From an uncultured Ruminococcus sp. (GTDB lineage Bacteria; Bacillota; Clostridia; Oscillospirales; Acutalibacteraceae): a stretch of 33,753 nucleotides of DNA. Shown piece by piece: positions 1-7,738 of this stretch (the stretch's first letter is position 1; each line of letters begins with the position of its first letter). A program made the position numbers and the translations under genes. The stretch covers positions 1 to 33,753 of the forward strand of contig CACZYP010000041.1 in the NCBI GenBank assembly GCA_902785425.1, given 5' to 3'. A model generated the notes under the pieces. The model was not told the origin of the DNA, made no database searches, and saw only the letters and a program-made list of their open reading frames with translations.

Positions 1-227
1 CACCCATCTTGCTTGCATCTTTTGGTCAAATTGAACTCAAAAACCTTGAAATACGTCAGGCGGGTATGCACCCGCTTGCAGAACGCACTTAAAGAATCAC
101 AATTGAAAGCTTTTTTGCATGCGGAGCAAGTCATCATAAATCAAAGTGTGTAGCGCATATCTGTCTGCGGACACTGTCCACAAATCTGACTGCGCAATAT
201 GAGCACTCGATTTAATCAGTGCTTCCT
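1..227. repeat. Partial copy of a MITE-like element, cut by the window edge
   Basis: Positions 1-59 match 18489-18547 with one mismatch, and 203-227 match the right end of that same element at 18585-18609. The two copies differ in the middle: about 143 bp here against 37 bp there. The right end holds the short inverted repeat GCACT...AGTGC. This is therefore a second member of the family described at 18450-18612, with its left end outside the window. Nothing coding is seen in the longer interior. Confidence 0.65.
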
Positions 228-436
228 AAAAAAAGCCCTTGAATAACGTATTTTTTAAAAATTCTGCATTTTGCACAACGGTTTTCATGCACTCACAAAT
301 CAAGATTGTTTATAATAATATAATTATATGAATTTCAATACACCAAAGTTTCTCTAAGAGCAATAAAACAGGCAAAATCGACTATAAAACCACTGTTTAC
401 ATAGCTTAAATGTCTGAAATTTATTCGGCGACCCGA
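228..436. other. AT-rich gene-free stretch
   Basis: This is very AT-rich DNA with several TATAAT-like words near 310-325. I see no reading frame with a ribosome binding site, no strong hairpin and no repeat shared with the rest of the window. Confidence 0.5.
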
Positions 437-465
437 TTGTAAAAATACCGTTAATGTGGTAAAAT
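437..465 (+). promoter_or_regulatory. Sigma-A-type promoter of the phosphoglucomutase gene
   Basis: TTGTAA (437-442), 17 bp, TAAAAT (460-465). The expected transcript would carry a leader of about 95 nt. The leader contains a perfect 7-bp hairpin (GCCGATC at 478-484 with GATCGGC at 496-502) and a T-rich run at 533-550 just before the ribosome binding site. Whether the leader regulates anything cannot be told from the sequence. Confidence 0.6.
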
Positions 466-568
466 GTACCCAAGAATGCCGATCTTATGTGTGTCGATCG
501 GCTCATGGTGCAGGCTCATTCTGCCCCATTCCGTTTTTTGTTTTATTTTAAAGGGAGATGTGATTCTT

Positions 569-2302
569 ATGGAAAAAGAGATTCAGGTATTATACGATCG
601 ATGGCTCACAAAGGCTGTTGACGACGCCGACCTGATCAATGAGCTTAAGGCGGTCGCAGGCAATGAAGAGGTCATCAACGACGCTTTCTACCGTGCGCTT
701 GAGTTCGGTACGGCAGGTCTTCGTGGCGTTATCGGCGCAGGCACGAACAGAATGAACATATACACTGTCAGAGTTGCTACGCAGGGTCTTGCAAATTACC
801 TTCGCAAGCATTACGAAACAGCTTCTGTTTCTATCTCTTACGATTCACGCATCAAGTCCGATCTGTTTGCAAACGAGGCGGCAAGAGTTCTCGCAGCAAA
901 CGGGATCAAGGTATATCTTTCAACAGAGCTTCAGCCTACTCCGGTAGTATCCTACGCTGTAAGATATCACAAGAGCCAGGCAGGCATCATGGTAACGGCA
1001 AGCCACAACCCCTCAAAGTACAACGGCTACAAGTGCTACGGCTCCGACGGATGTCAGATGACAGACGTTGCCGCAGGCGAGGTTTACGACGAGATACAGA
1101 AGCTCGACTGCTTCGATGATGTTAAGCTCGTTGATTTCAACGAAGCACTCAAAGCAGGCACTATTGAATATATCAAGGACGAATTCTATGAGTCCTATCT
1201 TGACAAGGTTCAGGAGCAGTCCATCCGCAAGGGCATCTGCGAAGGCTCCGACCTTAAAGTAGTATACACACCGCTCAACGGTGCAGGCAACAAGCTCGTT
1301 CGCAAGATCCTTGACAGAACGGGCGTTAAAGACGTAAACATTGTAAAATCTCAGGAAATGCCCGACGGCAACTTCCCGACATGCCCCTATCCGAACCCCG
1401 AGATCAAGGAAGCTCTTGAAGAGGGTCTCAAGCTTTGCTATGAAGTAAAGCCCGACCTGCTTCTTGCAACAGACCCCGACAGCGACAGAGTTGGTATCGC
1501 TGTTCCCGAGGGCGACGGCTACCGCCTTATCACGGGAAACGAGACAGGCATCATGCTCACAGACTACATTCTGAAGAGCCGCATCGAGCTTGACAATCTT
1601 CCGAAAGACCCGGTTATGGTAAAGACAGTCGTAACAAGCGTGCTTGTTGACCGTGTTGCAGCCAACTACGGCGTTGAGGTCAAGAACGTACTTACAGGCT
1701 TCAAGTATATCGGCGAGCAGATACTTCACCTTGAAGAAAAGAACGAAGATTTTAGATACGTATTCGGCTTTGAAGAGAGCTACGGCTACCTTGCAGGCTC
1801 CTACGTAAGAGATAAAGACGCCGTTGTTGCTTCCATGCTCATCTGCGAGATGGCTGCATACTACAAGAAGCAGGGCAAGGCTCTCGTTGACGTACTTAAC
1901 GGTCTTTACGAGAAGTACGGCTTCTACAAGAACGTTACACTCAGCTTTGAGTTCGACGGTGCTTCCGGCATGGAGACCATGAAGAACATCATGGATAACC
2001 TCAGAAACTACTCCAAGGACGAAATGGGCGGCTACAAGATCATCCGCCACGCAGACTACCTGCTCCAGTTCGACAAGGATCTCGTTACGGGCGATGAGAA
2101 GAAGATCGATCTTCCGAAGTCGAACGTTCTCTCGTTCTTCCTTGAGGGCGGCAACGCTATCATCGTAAGACCGTCCGGCACAGAGCCGAAGATCAAGATC
2201 TACTTCACGGGCGTAGGCAAAGACGACGCAGACGCAGTAAAGACTGTAAACGGTCTTATCGACTACGTAAAGAACTCAAAAGACTTCTTCCCCGAAGCGT
2301 AA
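569..2302 (+). CDS. pgcA: Phospho-sugar mutase, alpha-phosphoglucomutase type (PgcA-like)
   Basis: Interconverts glucose 1-phosphate and glucose 6-phosphate (possibly also mannose phosphates) in the cytoplasm, linking glycogen, cell-wall sugar precursors and glycolysis. The 577-residue product shows all four hallmarks of the alpha-D-phosphohexomutase family: the phosphoserine loop TASHNPSKYNGYK with catalytic Ser145, the metal loop DPDSDR (302-307), the sugar-binding loop GFEESYGYLAG (400-410) and the phosphate-binding loop RPSGTEPK (534-541). The length fits the PgcA/PGM2 branch rather than the shorter GlmM or ManB branches. The open frame runs 35 codons further upstream, but ATG 569 is preferred because GGGAG lies just before it and family homology begins there. 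The upstream extension overlaps the promoter and leader. It is monocistronic, closed by a terminator at 2322. The gene symbol is by similarity to Bacillus; substrate preference is not shown. Confidence 0.93.
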   Translation: MEKEIQVLYDRWLTKAVDDADLINELKAVAGNEEVINDAFYRALEFGTAGLRGVIGAGTNRMNIYTVRVATQGLANYLRKHYETASVSISYDSRIKSDLFANEAARVLAANGIKVYLSTELQPTPVVSYAVRYHKSQAGIMVTASHNPSKYNGYKCYGSDGCQMTDVAAGEVYDEIQKLDCFDDVKLVDFNEALKAGTIEYIKDEFYESYLDKVQEQSIRKGICEGSDLKVVYTPLNGAGNKLVRKILDRTGVKDVNIVKSQEMPDGNFPTCPYPNPEIKEALEEGLKLCYEVKPDLLLATDPDSDRVGIAVPEGDGYRLITGNETGIMLTDYILKSRIELDNLPKDPVMVKTVVTSVLVDRVAANYGVEVKNVLTGFKYIGEQILHLEEKNEDFRYVFGFEESYGYLAGSYVRDKDAVVASMLICEMAAYYKKQGKALVDVLNGLYEKYGFYKNVTLSFEFDGASGMETMKNIMDNLRNYSKDEMGGYKIIRHADYLLQFDKDLVTGDEKKIDLPKSNVLSFFLEGGNAIIVRPSGTEPKIKIYFTGVGKDDADAVKTVNGLIDYVKNSKDFFPEA

Positions 2303-2321
2303 GTTAATAAAACGATAATCT

Positions 2322-2366
2322 GTCATAGCGTTTTTGATTTCACTCAGGAACGCTATGACCTTTTTT
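2322..2366 (+). terminator. Intrinsic terminator after the phosphoglucomutase gene
   Basis: A perfect 11-bp stem (GTCATAGCGTT at 2322-2332 with AACGCTATGAC at 2349-2359) is followed by a run of six T. Confidence 0.9.
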
Positions 2367-2550
2367 AATTGACAATTGACAATGGACAATGGACAATTTC
2401 GGAAGCGGCTGCGCCGCTTGATTTTATATTAGCTTATTCAGATTTAATAGTATCGCTCGGCAGCGAAGTAAAGAATAGTTTTTTGATGACTAATACAAAT
2501 CCAACTCGGCGAAGCCGAGTTCCGCAATTCTCAATTATCAATTGTCAATT
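2367..2550. repeat. Heptad-flanked intergenic repeat, copy A
   Basis: The left arm is made of 7-nt units (GACAATT/GGACAAT) at 2367-2398. It is followed by a palindrome AAGCGGC-TGC-GCCGCTT, an AT-rich core, a second palindrome AACTCGGC-GAA-GCCGAGTT (about 2503-2521), and a right arm of the same heptads in inverse orientation (to 2550). It has the ends-inverted layout of a miniature mobile element. The core closely matches copy E at 18327-18676 and gives the uninterrupted version of the site where the MITE-like element sits in copy E. A 67-codon frame inside it is not considered a gene. Confidence 0.75.
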
Positions 2551-2560
2551 ATTTTATCCC

Positions 2561-2589
2561 TTGACTTTTTAAGTAAAGTGTGCTTTAAT
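2561..2589 (+). promoter_or_regulatory. Sigma-A-type promoter of the 98-residue protein gene
   Basis: TTGACT (2561-2566), 17 bp, TTTAAT (2584-2589). It lies 86 bp before the start codon at 2675. Confidence 0.6.
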
Positions 2590-2674
2590 TAGATTACTGA
2601 CAATATTTTGCAAGGCAAGTGTTGAGGAAGGTATTGACGCTGCTTTGCTCTTATCTCGAAAGGAGTAATCAATT

Positions 2675-2971
2675 ATGGATCTCGGATCTCTCGCTCAGAT
2701 GGGACAGGGTCTGCTGCAGAACGCAGGCGCTGCTCAGGGCAACGATAAAACAACACAGGCAGTTTCTTCTATGATTCCGAAAGAGGTGCTCGACAAGCTC
2801 CCCCCTGCGGTAAAAACTCTCGTGACCTCTCAGGCTGTTGACGCAGTTGCAAAGCAGGCTCCCGAACTGCTTGAAATTCTCTCAAAGGGCGGCAAGCTTA
2901 CGGGCGCCGACGCAGAAAAGGTAAAGAGCATCGTAACGAACGCCGTTATGAGCGCTTCCAAAAATCAGTGA
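2675..2971 (+). CDS. Small hypothetical protein, 98 residues
   Basis: I do not recognise this family. The product is short, without a signal peptide or membrane segment, and looks mostly helical. It starts with a Gly/Gln/Ala-rich stretch (residues 3-22) and then has amphipathic helices with IPKEVLDKLPPAVKTLV around residue 34. There are no cysteines. A good ribosome binding site (AAAGGAG) precedes ATG 2675, and it has its own promoter. The CmpB-like membrane protein gene begins 33 bp after its stop with no terminator between, so the two are probably co-transcribed. Codon use resembles the neighbours. It is certainly expressed-looking, but its function is unknown. Confidence 0.8.
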   Translation: MDLGSLAQMGQGLLQNAGAAQGNDKTTQAVSSMIPKEVLDKLPPAVKTLVTSQAVDAVAKQAPELLEILSKGGKLTGADAEKVKSIVTNAVMSASKNQ

Positions 2972-3004
2972 TCATCCCCCCTATTTTCCGAAAAGCGGTG
3001 ATTT

Positions 3005-3859
3005 ATGAGTATTTCACAGGTAGTAGTATTCTTTATGATCTACAGCTTTATCGGCTGGCTCTGGGAAATGATCTATACTCCCATTGAGGAGAAAAACTTT
3101 CAGAACAGAGGTTTTCTTTTCGGGCCGATATGCCCCATCTACGGTTTTTGTATCCTGATACTTCAATTTCTGATGAGGAATGTCCCCATCTTCACGAGCG
3201 ACACAATGACGACTCCGAAGCTTTTTCTGATCTGCCTGATCGGAAGCGCTATTATCGAGTTTTCTACCTCGTGGATAATGGAAGTGATATTTCACGCACG
3301 CTGGTGGGACTACAGCAATTTTCCGCTCAACATCGACGGGCGCATCTGCCTGCCGGCAAGCATCTTTTTCGGGCTTGTGGGAATCCTGCTTGTAAACTAC
3401 GTCTTCCCTGCAACAGATCTGCTTATGAATATAGTTCCGTCCGTTGTTTTTGAAACGACAGCGCTTATCATGATGGTGATATTCGGCGCAGACTACGCAC
3501 TGACGCAGGCAAGTCTTACTTCGCTGCTGCAAAAGATCGAGAACGCCAACAAAGAGTTTATCGACAAAGGCGAATCGGTATATCAGGCGATCGTTGCAAC
3601 ACCGTCGAACATCAAGAGCAAGATCGAAGCAACACCAAGCAACATCAAAAGCAAGATCGAGGACTACGAAGCCGAGACCCGTGAAAAGGCAAGGCTTCTC
3701 GCAGAAAGCCTGAGCGAGCCGCAGCGTGTGCTCCTCAGCAGGATAACAAAGTTTTCAAACAAATTTGGTTTTTCGTCTCAGTCGGACACCAAAGAAAAAA
3801 CGAACATCGGAAACAAGCTGAAAGAATACTATCACACAATCAGAAACGCAAGAAAATAA
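3005..3859 (+). CDS. CmpB-like integral membrane protein (putative ABC transporter type IV family)
   Basis: A 284-residue protein with about five hydrophobic segments in the first 165 residues, then a charged helical cytoplasmic tail. The N-terminal pattern (FMIYSFIGWLWEMIYTPI, then NRGFLFGPICPIYGFC and later WWDYS) is characteristic of the family annotated as putative ABC transporter type IV/CmpB, common in Clostridia; its biochemical role is not established. The tail holds a tandem duplication of the 11-residue unit ATPSNIKSKIE (about residues 198-220), visible as a direct DNA repeat near 3598-3660. The start at 3005 has only a weak upstream GCGGTGA. It is likely co-transcribed with the small protein ahead of it and ends at a strong terminator. 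Confidence 0.75.
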   Translation: MSISQVVVFFMIYSFIGWLWEMIYTPIEEKNFQNRGFLFGPICPIYGFCILILQFLMRNVPIFTSDTMTTPKLFLICLIGSAIIEFSTSWIMEVIFHARWWDYSNFPLNIDGRICLPASIFFGLVGILLVNYVFPATDLLMNIVPSVVFETTALIMMVIFGADYALTQASLTSLLQKIENANKEFIDKGESVYQAIVATPSNIKSKIEATPSNIKSKIEDYEAETREKARLLAESLSEPQRVLLSRITKFSNKFGFSSQSDTKEKTNIGNKLKEYYHTIRNARK

Positions 3860-3860
3860 C

Positions 3861-3890
3861 AAAAAGCACCGCCAAAAGCGGTGCTTTTTT
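3861..3890 (+). terminator. Intrinsic terminator after the CmpB-like gene
   Basis: AAAAGCACCGC (3862-3872), loop CAAAA, GCGGTGCTTTT (3878-3888) with a T tail. The A-rich 5' side makes it potentially bidirectional, but the facing gene ends about 190 bp further on. Confidence 0.9.
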
Positions 3891-4057
3891 AATGGAAAAC
3901 TGAAAATGGAAAATTTCGGAGTCGCTTCGCTCCTGATTTATATTGGTGTATTCAAACTTGTAGTTTATTTTACGGCAGCAAACAAATTCTTGCTTTACAA
4001 AAACTACTATAATCCAACTCGGCGAAGCCGAGTTCCGTAATTTTCAATTTTCAATTT
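3891..4057. repeat. Heptad-flanked intergenic repeat, copy B
   Basis: The left arm has TGGAAAA-type 7-nt units, then GGAGTCGCTTCGCTCC (partly palindromic), an AT-rich core with the shared word CGGCAGC, the AACTCGGC-GAA-GCCGAGTT palindrome (about 4015-4033) and a right arm of TTTTCAA heptads. It lies between two convergent genes. The heptad text differs from copy A while the 7-nt period and the architecture are the same. Confidence 0.7.
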
Positions 4058-4059
4058 GA

Positions 4060-4080
4060 CTGTCCGCCGCAGGCGGTCAG
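4060..4080 (-). terminator. Weak hairpin at the end of the DUF624-like gene
   Basis: On the minus strand GACTGACCGCC pairs with GGCGGACAGTC around a TGC loop (one mismatch), overlapping the stop codon of the gene that ends at 4077. There is no U run, so termination is doubtful. Confidence 0.35.
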
Positions 4081-5012
4081 TCATTATCGAGCAGCTTCTC
4101 AACCTCCGAGCGTTTTATCATTCGGCCGTTGTAGAAGATGTATTCGTCTTTGCTGTCGGACGCTGCTTTTGAGATATCCTCTGCCTCGCTTTTATCGATA
4201 ACGGGAGCTTTTTCGGGCTTTTTCTCGGTGTCGTCGTCCTTTTTTGTGCGCTTCGTCTCATCGAGTATGGCGATCATATCGTCGTAAGTGTAGAACGTGA
4301 TGATAAACTGCACCGTAGACGGGATTATAAACAGCTGCAAAAGCGCAAGCACAAGCAGAACAACTATCGGGTTGTTGATGATGTACAGTATCGTAAAGAT
4401 CACCGAACCGAAGATCACAAGGGCGAACGTCGTTAAAATATTGTTTTTCAGCTCACCGAACGAAAACAGAACGCAGTTTCTGTAAAGATCACGAAGCGGA
4501 ATATCCATCGTGACCGTCATCATGTTCATGTAATACGACGCAAACAGCACGCCGAGCGCAACGATAGCCGTCATGATAAGCGGCAGCCAGAAAACGGCGC
4601 TGCTTTTCGTTCCGCTGTAATAAAGGTTTACGGAAAGATAGCTCACTGCGAACACTATATAGAATATCACGCCGTGAAGCAGACAGCGCAGCGCATTTTC
4701 TTTGAAGCCTTTGATAAACGCCTTGACCGAAGACTGCTCCTTTCCTGTGCAGATATATCGGCACACAAGCGACACACCCGACATTCCCACATTAAGTATT
4801 ATCAGCGCAGCCGCACTTACAGCGATATTCACTCCGCCGAACTGCTTGTACATAAGCGCACAGAAGCCTGCCGCCAAAAGATCGAACGGCAAAAGAAGCA
4901 AATTTGCCAGCAGCAGCTGCGGAAAGTTTGAAAAATATGTGTTAAAAAAACGCACCGAACGCATCGGTTTTCCGGCTGCGGCTTCGGTGTTTACTTTTTG
5001 ATATCCTGCCAC
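4077..5012 (-). CDS. Polytopic membrane protein, DUF624/YesL-like
   Basis: A 311-residue protein with about six hydrophobic segments between residues 30 and 240, then a highly charged cytoplasmic tail (KKDDDTEKKPEKAP and onward, about 250-311). The layout, with a NCVLFSFGELKNN segment before a late pair of membrane helices, is like DUF624 (YesL-type) proteins. These are often encoded near sugar-transport or secretion genes and have unknown function. The start is GTG at 5012, chosen because GGGGGT lies just upstream and the protein begins MAGYQKV. It follows the SpoIIM-like gene by 20 bp and is probably in the same operon. The family assignment rests on pattern recognition alone. Confidence 0.6.
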   Translation of the reverse strand: MAGYQKVNTEAAAGKPMRSVRFFNTYFSNFPQLLLANLLLLPFDLLAAGFCALMYKQFGGVNIAVSAAALIILNVGMSGVSLVCRYICTGKEQSSVKAFIKGFKENALRCLLHGVIFYIVFAVSYLSVNLYYSGTKSSAVFWLPLIMTAIVALGVLFASYYMNMMTVTMDIPLRDLYRNCVLFSFGELKNNILTTFALVIFGSVIFTILYIINNPIVVLLVLALLQLFIIPSTVQFIITFYTYDDMIAILDETKRTKKDDDTEKKPEKAPVIDKSEAEDISKAASDSKDEYIFYNGRMIKRSEVEKLLDND

Positions 5013-5032
5013 TTGTTACCCCCAACAATTGA

Positions 5033-5719
5033 TTACCGAAGCGAGAAAAAACGCCCGATAAGATAGTATAGCGCCGTGTCCGCAAGAGACGACGCTGCAA
5101 TTACGATAAGCGCAAATGCGCTGCACAAAGTCAGCTCTTTGAGCTTCATTTTAAGCGTTCTGCCGCCCACGCTTATGTTGTCAAAAACGGCAAGCAGCAT
5201 AGAACACGAATACGCTTCACAGAACCGAGCAAGCCGGATAAGCGCCGCAGACGACAAAAAAGCGCCCGTAAACAGCACCGAAATAAAATATGCAAGTCCT
5301 GCAAAACCGTAGCTTCCGCACAAAACGCCTGCCTGCAGACCGCACAGAAAGCCACGTAAAAACAGCACCGCAGGAACTGTAAGCAGCCCTACGGGGCTTA
5401 ATGCTGAAAAGCACATCACCGCAAACAGCAAAAACACGGTGCAGAACGAATCTACGAACACAGTTATAGGCGCAGCGTTTCCAAGCTGATCGGGCAGCGT
5501 TATCAGAAAAGTCTCAACGCCTGTCAGAGCCTGAGCAGAGCCGACCGCTCGCAATGCGCCGCAGACAAGACCGCAAAGCAGCAGCGCCGTGAAAACAGCG
5601 GTCAGACCGTATCGTCTGACAAGCGCCGCACCGCTTTTCGTACTTTCGGAAACAACGTGATCGTCAAAAACAGTCTCCGTCTGCTGCGGCTGCGGCAGCG
5701 CTATCACAATGCTTTTCAT
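5033..5719 (-). CDS. Integral membrane protein, SpoIIM-like
   Basis: A protein of about 228 residues with a polar N-terminus and roughly five to six membrane segments. The central part (FVDSFCTVFLLFAVMCFSAL, then PAVLFLRGFLCGLQAG, then YGFAGLAYF) resembles SpoIIM. In endospore formers SpoIIM works with SpoIID and SpoIIP in engulfment, but SpoIIM-like proteins also occur outside sporulation. Two starts are possible: ATG 5737, whose AAAGGG sits too close, and ATG 5719, preceded by GGTGGG at better spacing; I chose the latter. It is upstream of the DUF624-like gene by 20 bp. No SpoIID or SpoIIP gene is visible, so a role in sporulation is not shown. Confidence 0.55.
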   Translation of the reverse strand: MKSIVIALPQPQQTETVFDDHVVSESTKSGAALVRRYGLTAVFTALLLCGLVCGALRAVGSAQALTGVETFLITLPDQLGNAAPITVFVDSFCTVFLLFAVMCFSALSPVGLLTVPAVLFLRGFLCGLQAGVLCGSYGFAGLAYFISVLFTGAFLSSAALIRLARFCEAYSCSMLLAVFDNISVGGRTLKMKLKELTLCSAFALIVIAASSLADTALYYLIGRFFSLR

Positions 5720-5988
5720 ATCTTTTCCCACCGTCATATCCCTTTCTTTATCTTTCTGCTCAATTGTATGTTCATTGGCAAAAGAATATGACGGCGCTCA
5801 ATATAAAGTGTGAAATGTCGAATTAAGGAACTCTCCTGCGGCGAGTTATTTTATAGTATGTTTAGTCCGGATCATACTCTATCCGGTAAAATAAACTTTT
5901 AAACGAGGAGCTAAGCTCCAACAAGCTCGCTTGATTGGAGCGTGCGACGACGTTTGTTATAAAACAAGCATAGTGCTGCATTGAATCT

Positions 5989-6045
5989 GTGGTAAGTGGT
6001 AAGTAAGTATATATATTACAACGATTTTCTCTTACCACTTACCAC
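5989..6045. repeat. Inverted heptad repeat of GTGGTAA type
   Basis: A 15-bp perfect inverted repeat: GTGGTAAGTGGTAAG at 5989-6003 and its complement at 6031-6045, with 27 bp between. Each arm is two 7-nt units. It differs in text from the CAATTGA arrays but shares their period, their inverted layout and their intergenic position. Confidence 0.65.
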
Positions 6046-6177
6046 AAACCACAAAAACCGCATGATTGAGCCATTTTGGCGTGGTAAGATAAAAAAACAT
6101 CCTACTACAACTTACCTCAAAGCAATCAAACGGTCATTATTGGCAGCAGATACACTTCGCTTCCGCATATATCAATA

Positions 6178-6236
6178 CGATCCAAGGAGCGAAGCGACTC
6201 CGCAATTGTCAATTATCCATTGTCAATTGTCAATTT
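6178..6236. repeat. Heptad-flanked intergenic repeat, copy C (one arm)
   Basis: Contains GGAGCGAAGCGACTCC (6185-6200), which is the reverse complement of the left palindrome of copies B and D, followed by CAATTGT/CAATTAT/CCATTGT heptads up to the proC 3' end. Only one end of the element is recognisable, so this looks like a fragment in inverted orientation. Confidence 0.6.
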
Positions 6237-6262
6237 GATAGGCGAGCTCTTCCGCACTTATC

Positions 6263-7063
6263 TTACTTTGACAGTTCCTCCGCACGCTTTGTGCAGGCGT
6301 CCATTGCTTCGATAACTGCGTTGTAGAAGTCCTTTTCATCAAGCTTTTCAAGCGCTTTGAGAGTTGTGCCGCCCGGAGAAGATACCTTTTTGATGAGAAC
6401 TTCCGGTGTGTCGCCCGACTTTTCGAGCATGTCGGCGCTGCCTCTGAGCGTTGCGCAAACGAGCTTCATTGCTTCACCTGCAGCTATGCCCTCTTTTACG
6501 GCGTAGTCGATCATAGCCTTTGCAAAAAGATAAACGTATGCAGGGCTGCTGCCGTTTACTGCGATAACGCTGTTCATCTTTGATTCGTCAAGCACGGAGA
6601 CCTCGCCGCCGTTTGCGAACATATCATATACGAAAGAGAAATCTTCATCGGAGATATTGTGTCTGCTGAGTGCCGTTGCACCCTTGCCGAGAAGAAGCGG
6701 AGTATTCGGCATAACACGTACCATCGGGCAGTCCTTGCCTACTGCGCCTGCGATATAATCCGTGGAGATACCTGCGGCGATCGTAACGATGACCTTGTTC
6801 CCGCTCACTTCGTCTTTGATGCTTTCAAGAACCTCTGCATAGTTCTGCGGCTTAACAGCCAGAACGGTGATATCGGACGATCTTACGACTCCGGCAGCGT
6901 CGGCAGCTTTCTGAATACCCTTTTCACGAGCCATCAGGTCAAGCTTGTCTGCCATAACGTCATAAACAGTAATATGCTCGCCGTCGGCAGAACCGCTTTT
7001 GAGAATGCCGCCGATAATAGCAGTAGCCATATTTCCTGCTCCGATAAATCCGATTTTTTTCAT
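6263..7063 (-). CDS. proC: Pyrroline-5-carboxylate reductase
   Basis: Catalyses the last step of proline synthesis, NAD(P)H-dependent reduction of 1-pyrroline-5-carboxylate. The 266-residue product has the N-terminal Rossmann loop GFIGAGNMATAIIGG (5-19), the VMPNTP motif (117-122), the NGSSPAY segment (170-176) and the C-terminal signature SSPGGTT (228-234), all as expected for ProC, and is of normal length. The open frame extends 26 codons upstream, but homology begins at ATG 7063 (MKKIGFIGAG). The ribosome binding site there is weak (GAAAG, then GTGTAAG). It stands alone: a hairpin at 7104-7131 separates it from the upstream membrane-protein gene, and a weak stem (6237-6262) follows the stop. 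Confidence 0.95.
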   Translation of the reverse strand: MKKIGFIGAGNMATAIIGGILKSGSADGEHITVYDVMADKLDLMAREKGIQKAADAAGVVRSSDITVLAVKPQNYAEVLESIKDEVSGNKVIVTIAAGISTDYIAGAVGKDCPMVRVMPNTPLLLGKGATALSRHNISDEDFSFVYDMFANGGEVSVLDESKMNSVIAVNGSSPAYVYLFAKAMIDYAVKEGIAAGEAMKLVCATLRGSADMLEKSGDTPEVLIKKVSSPGGTTLKALEKLDEKDFYNAVIEAMDACTKRAEELSK

Positions 7064-7103
7064 AATCTTACACTTTCTTTCTGTCAAATTATTCATATAA
7101 ATA

Positions 7104-7131
7104 TTCCGCACGCTCCATAAAGTCTGCGGAA
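7104..7131 (-). terminator. Hairpin between the membrane-protein gene and proC
   Basis: A perfect 7-bp stem, TTCCGCA (7104-7110) with TGCGGAA (7125-7131). On the minus strand it is followed by the T/A-rich stretch TATTTATAT. It could end transcription from the upstream gene; the U tract is imperfect. Confidence 0.4.
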
Positions 7132-7146
7132 TTAAAAGCATTATGT

Positions 7147-7178
7147 ACTAACCACTGATCACTAACTGCTGACCACTA
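7147..7178. repeat. Short heptad array, ACTAACC/ACTGATC type
   Basis: Four and a half 7-nt units in a row (ACTAACC, ACTGATC, ACTAACT, GCTGACC, ACTA). The last unit includes the stop codon of the membrane-protein gene. It is a fourth sequence type of heptad array in this window. Confidence 0.55.
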
Positions 7179-7733
7179 TTTCACAATAAGCGGCCGAAGC
7201 TTGTGCTTATACACAAGCAATGCGTTCCCTATCGCCCTGTCGTAAAGAAGCATTATAACATTGCCGACAATAAGAAACATCCATCTTACCCATACGCTTC
7301 CGAAGCTGTCTTTCGGGATACCGAAAAGATATACTGCCGAAAAATAGTATGCAAACAGCCCTGCGTTTATAAGCAGAAGCTTTACGGCAATTCGTGGCGC
7401 CGTTTTTTTGAAGACCTTATACCTCTCGCCGTTTACAGTAAGCCGTATCACCGGGTACAGCCCCGACAGAAGCACGTAAACGAGCACCGCTTCTTTGTCC
7501 GCCGCAAGCAGAAGCGACAGCACCGATGAAGCTGTATACACTCCGAGCGAATACCTTACGCCGAACTCTTCGGCTGCGATCGCCGCACATAATCCCGATA
7601 AAACGGGCGCACAGTAGAGCATTATCGGCAGCACCGGAACGAGCATCAGAAACACGACGGAAAGCGCCGTAAGTATTCCGCACAGCGCCATGCGGTAGCT
7701 CTTTTTTTCTTTTTTCCCGATCCTTGTACTCAT
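7176..7733 (-). CDS. Small polytopic membrane protein, unknown function
   Basis: A 185-residue protein with a basic N-terminus (STRIGKKEKKSYR) and about five membrane helices (roughly residues 15-40, 45-75, 78-95, 113-135 and 145-170). The size, the basic start and the short polar loops are reminiscent of S-components of ECF transporters, but I see no motif that proves this. It begins 5 bp after the stop of the J-domain gene and must share its transcript, so its job may be linked to that protein. The stop codon lies inside a heptad array. Confidence 0.65.
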   Translation of the reverse strand: MSTRIGKKEKKSYRMALCGILTALSVVFLMLVPVLPIMLYCAPVLSGLCAAIAAEEFGVRYSLGVYTASSVLSLLLAADKEAVLVYVLLSGLYPVIRLTVNGERYKVFKKTAPRIAVKLLLINAGLFAYYFSAVYLFGIPKDSFGSVWVRWMFLIVGNVIMLLYDRAIGNALLVYKHKLRPLIVK

Positions 7734-7738
7734 TGCGG

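Larger units (their letters stand above)
5738..6262. other. Gene-free 525 bp with nested palindromes and heptad repeats
   Basis: Features seen are: a hairpin CCGGAT (5867-5872) with ATCCGG (5881-5886), enclosed by near-complementary TTATTTTA/TAAAATAA arms; the palindrome GGAGCT-A-AGCTCC (5907-5919); a perfect 15-bp inverted repeat built from two GTGGTAA-type heptads (5989-6003 with 6031-6045); and a heptad arm next to proC (6178-6236). I see no supported gene. An 80-codon frame at 5996-6238 is made of repeat sequence and has no ribosome binding site. Confidence 0.6.

Noticed and set aside
464-568. 35-codon N-terminal extension of the phosphoglucomutase
   Set aside because: It overlaps the -10 box and the leader hairpin, and family homology starts at ATG 569.
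1013-2050. 345-codon open frame on the - strand
   Set aside because: Antisense shadow of the phosphoglucomutase gene, caused by its codon bias; no family resemblance and no ribosome binding site.
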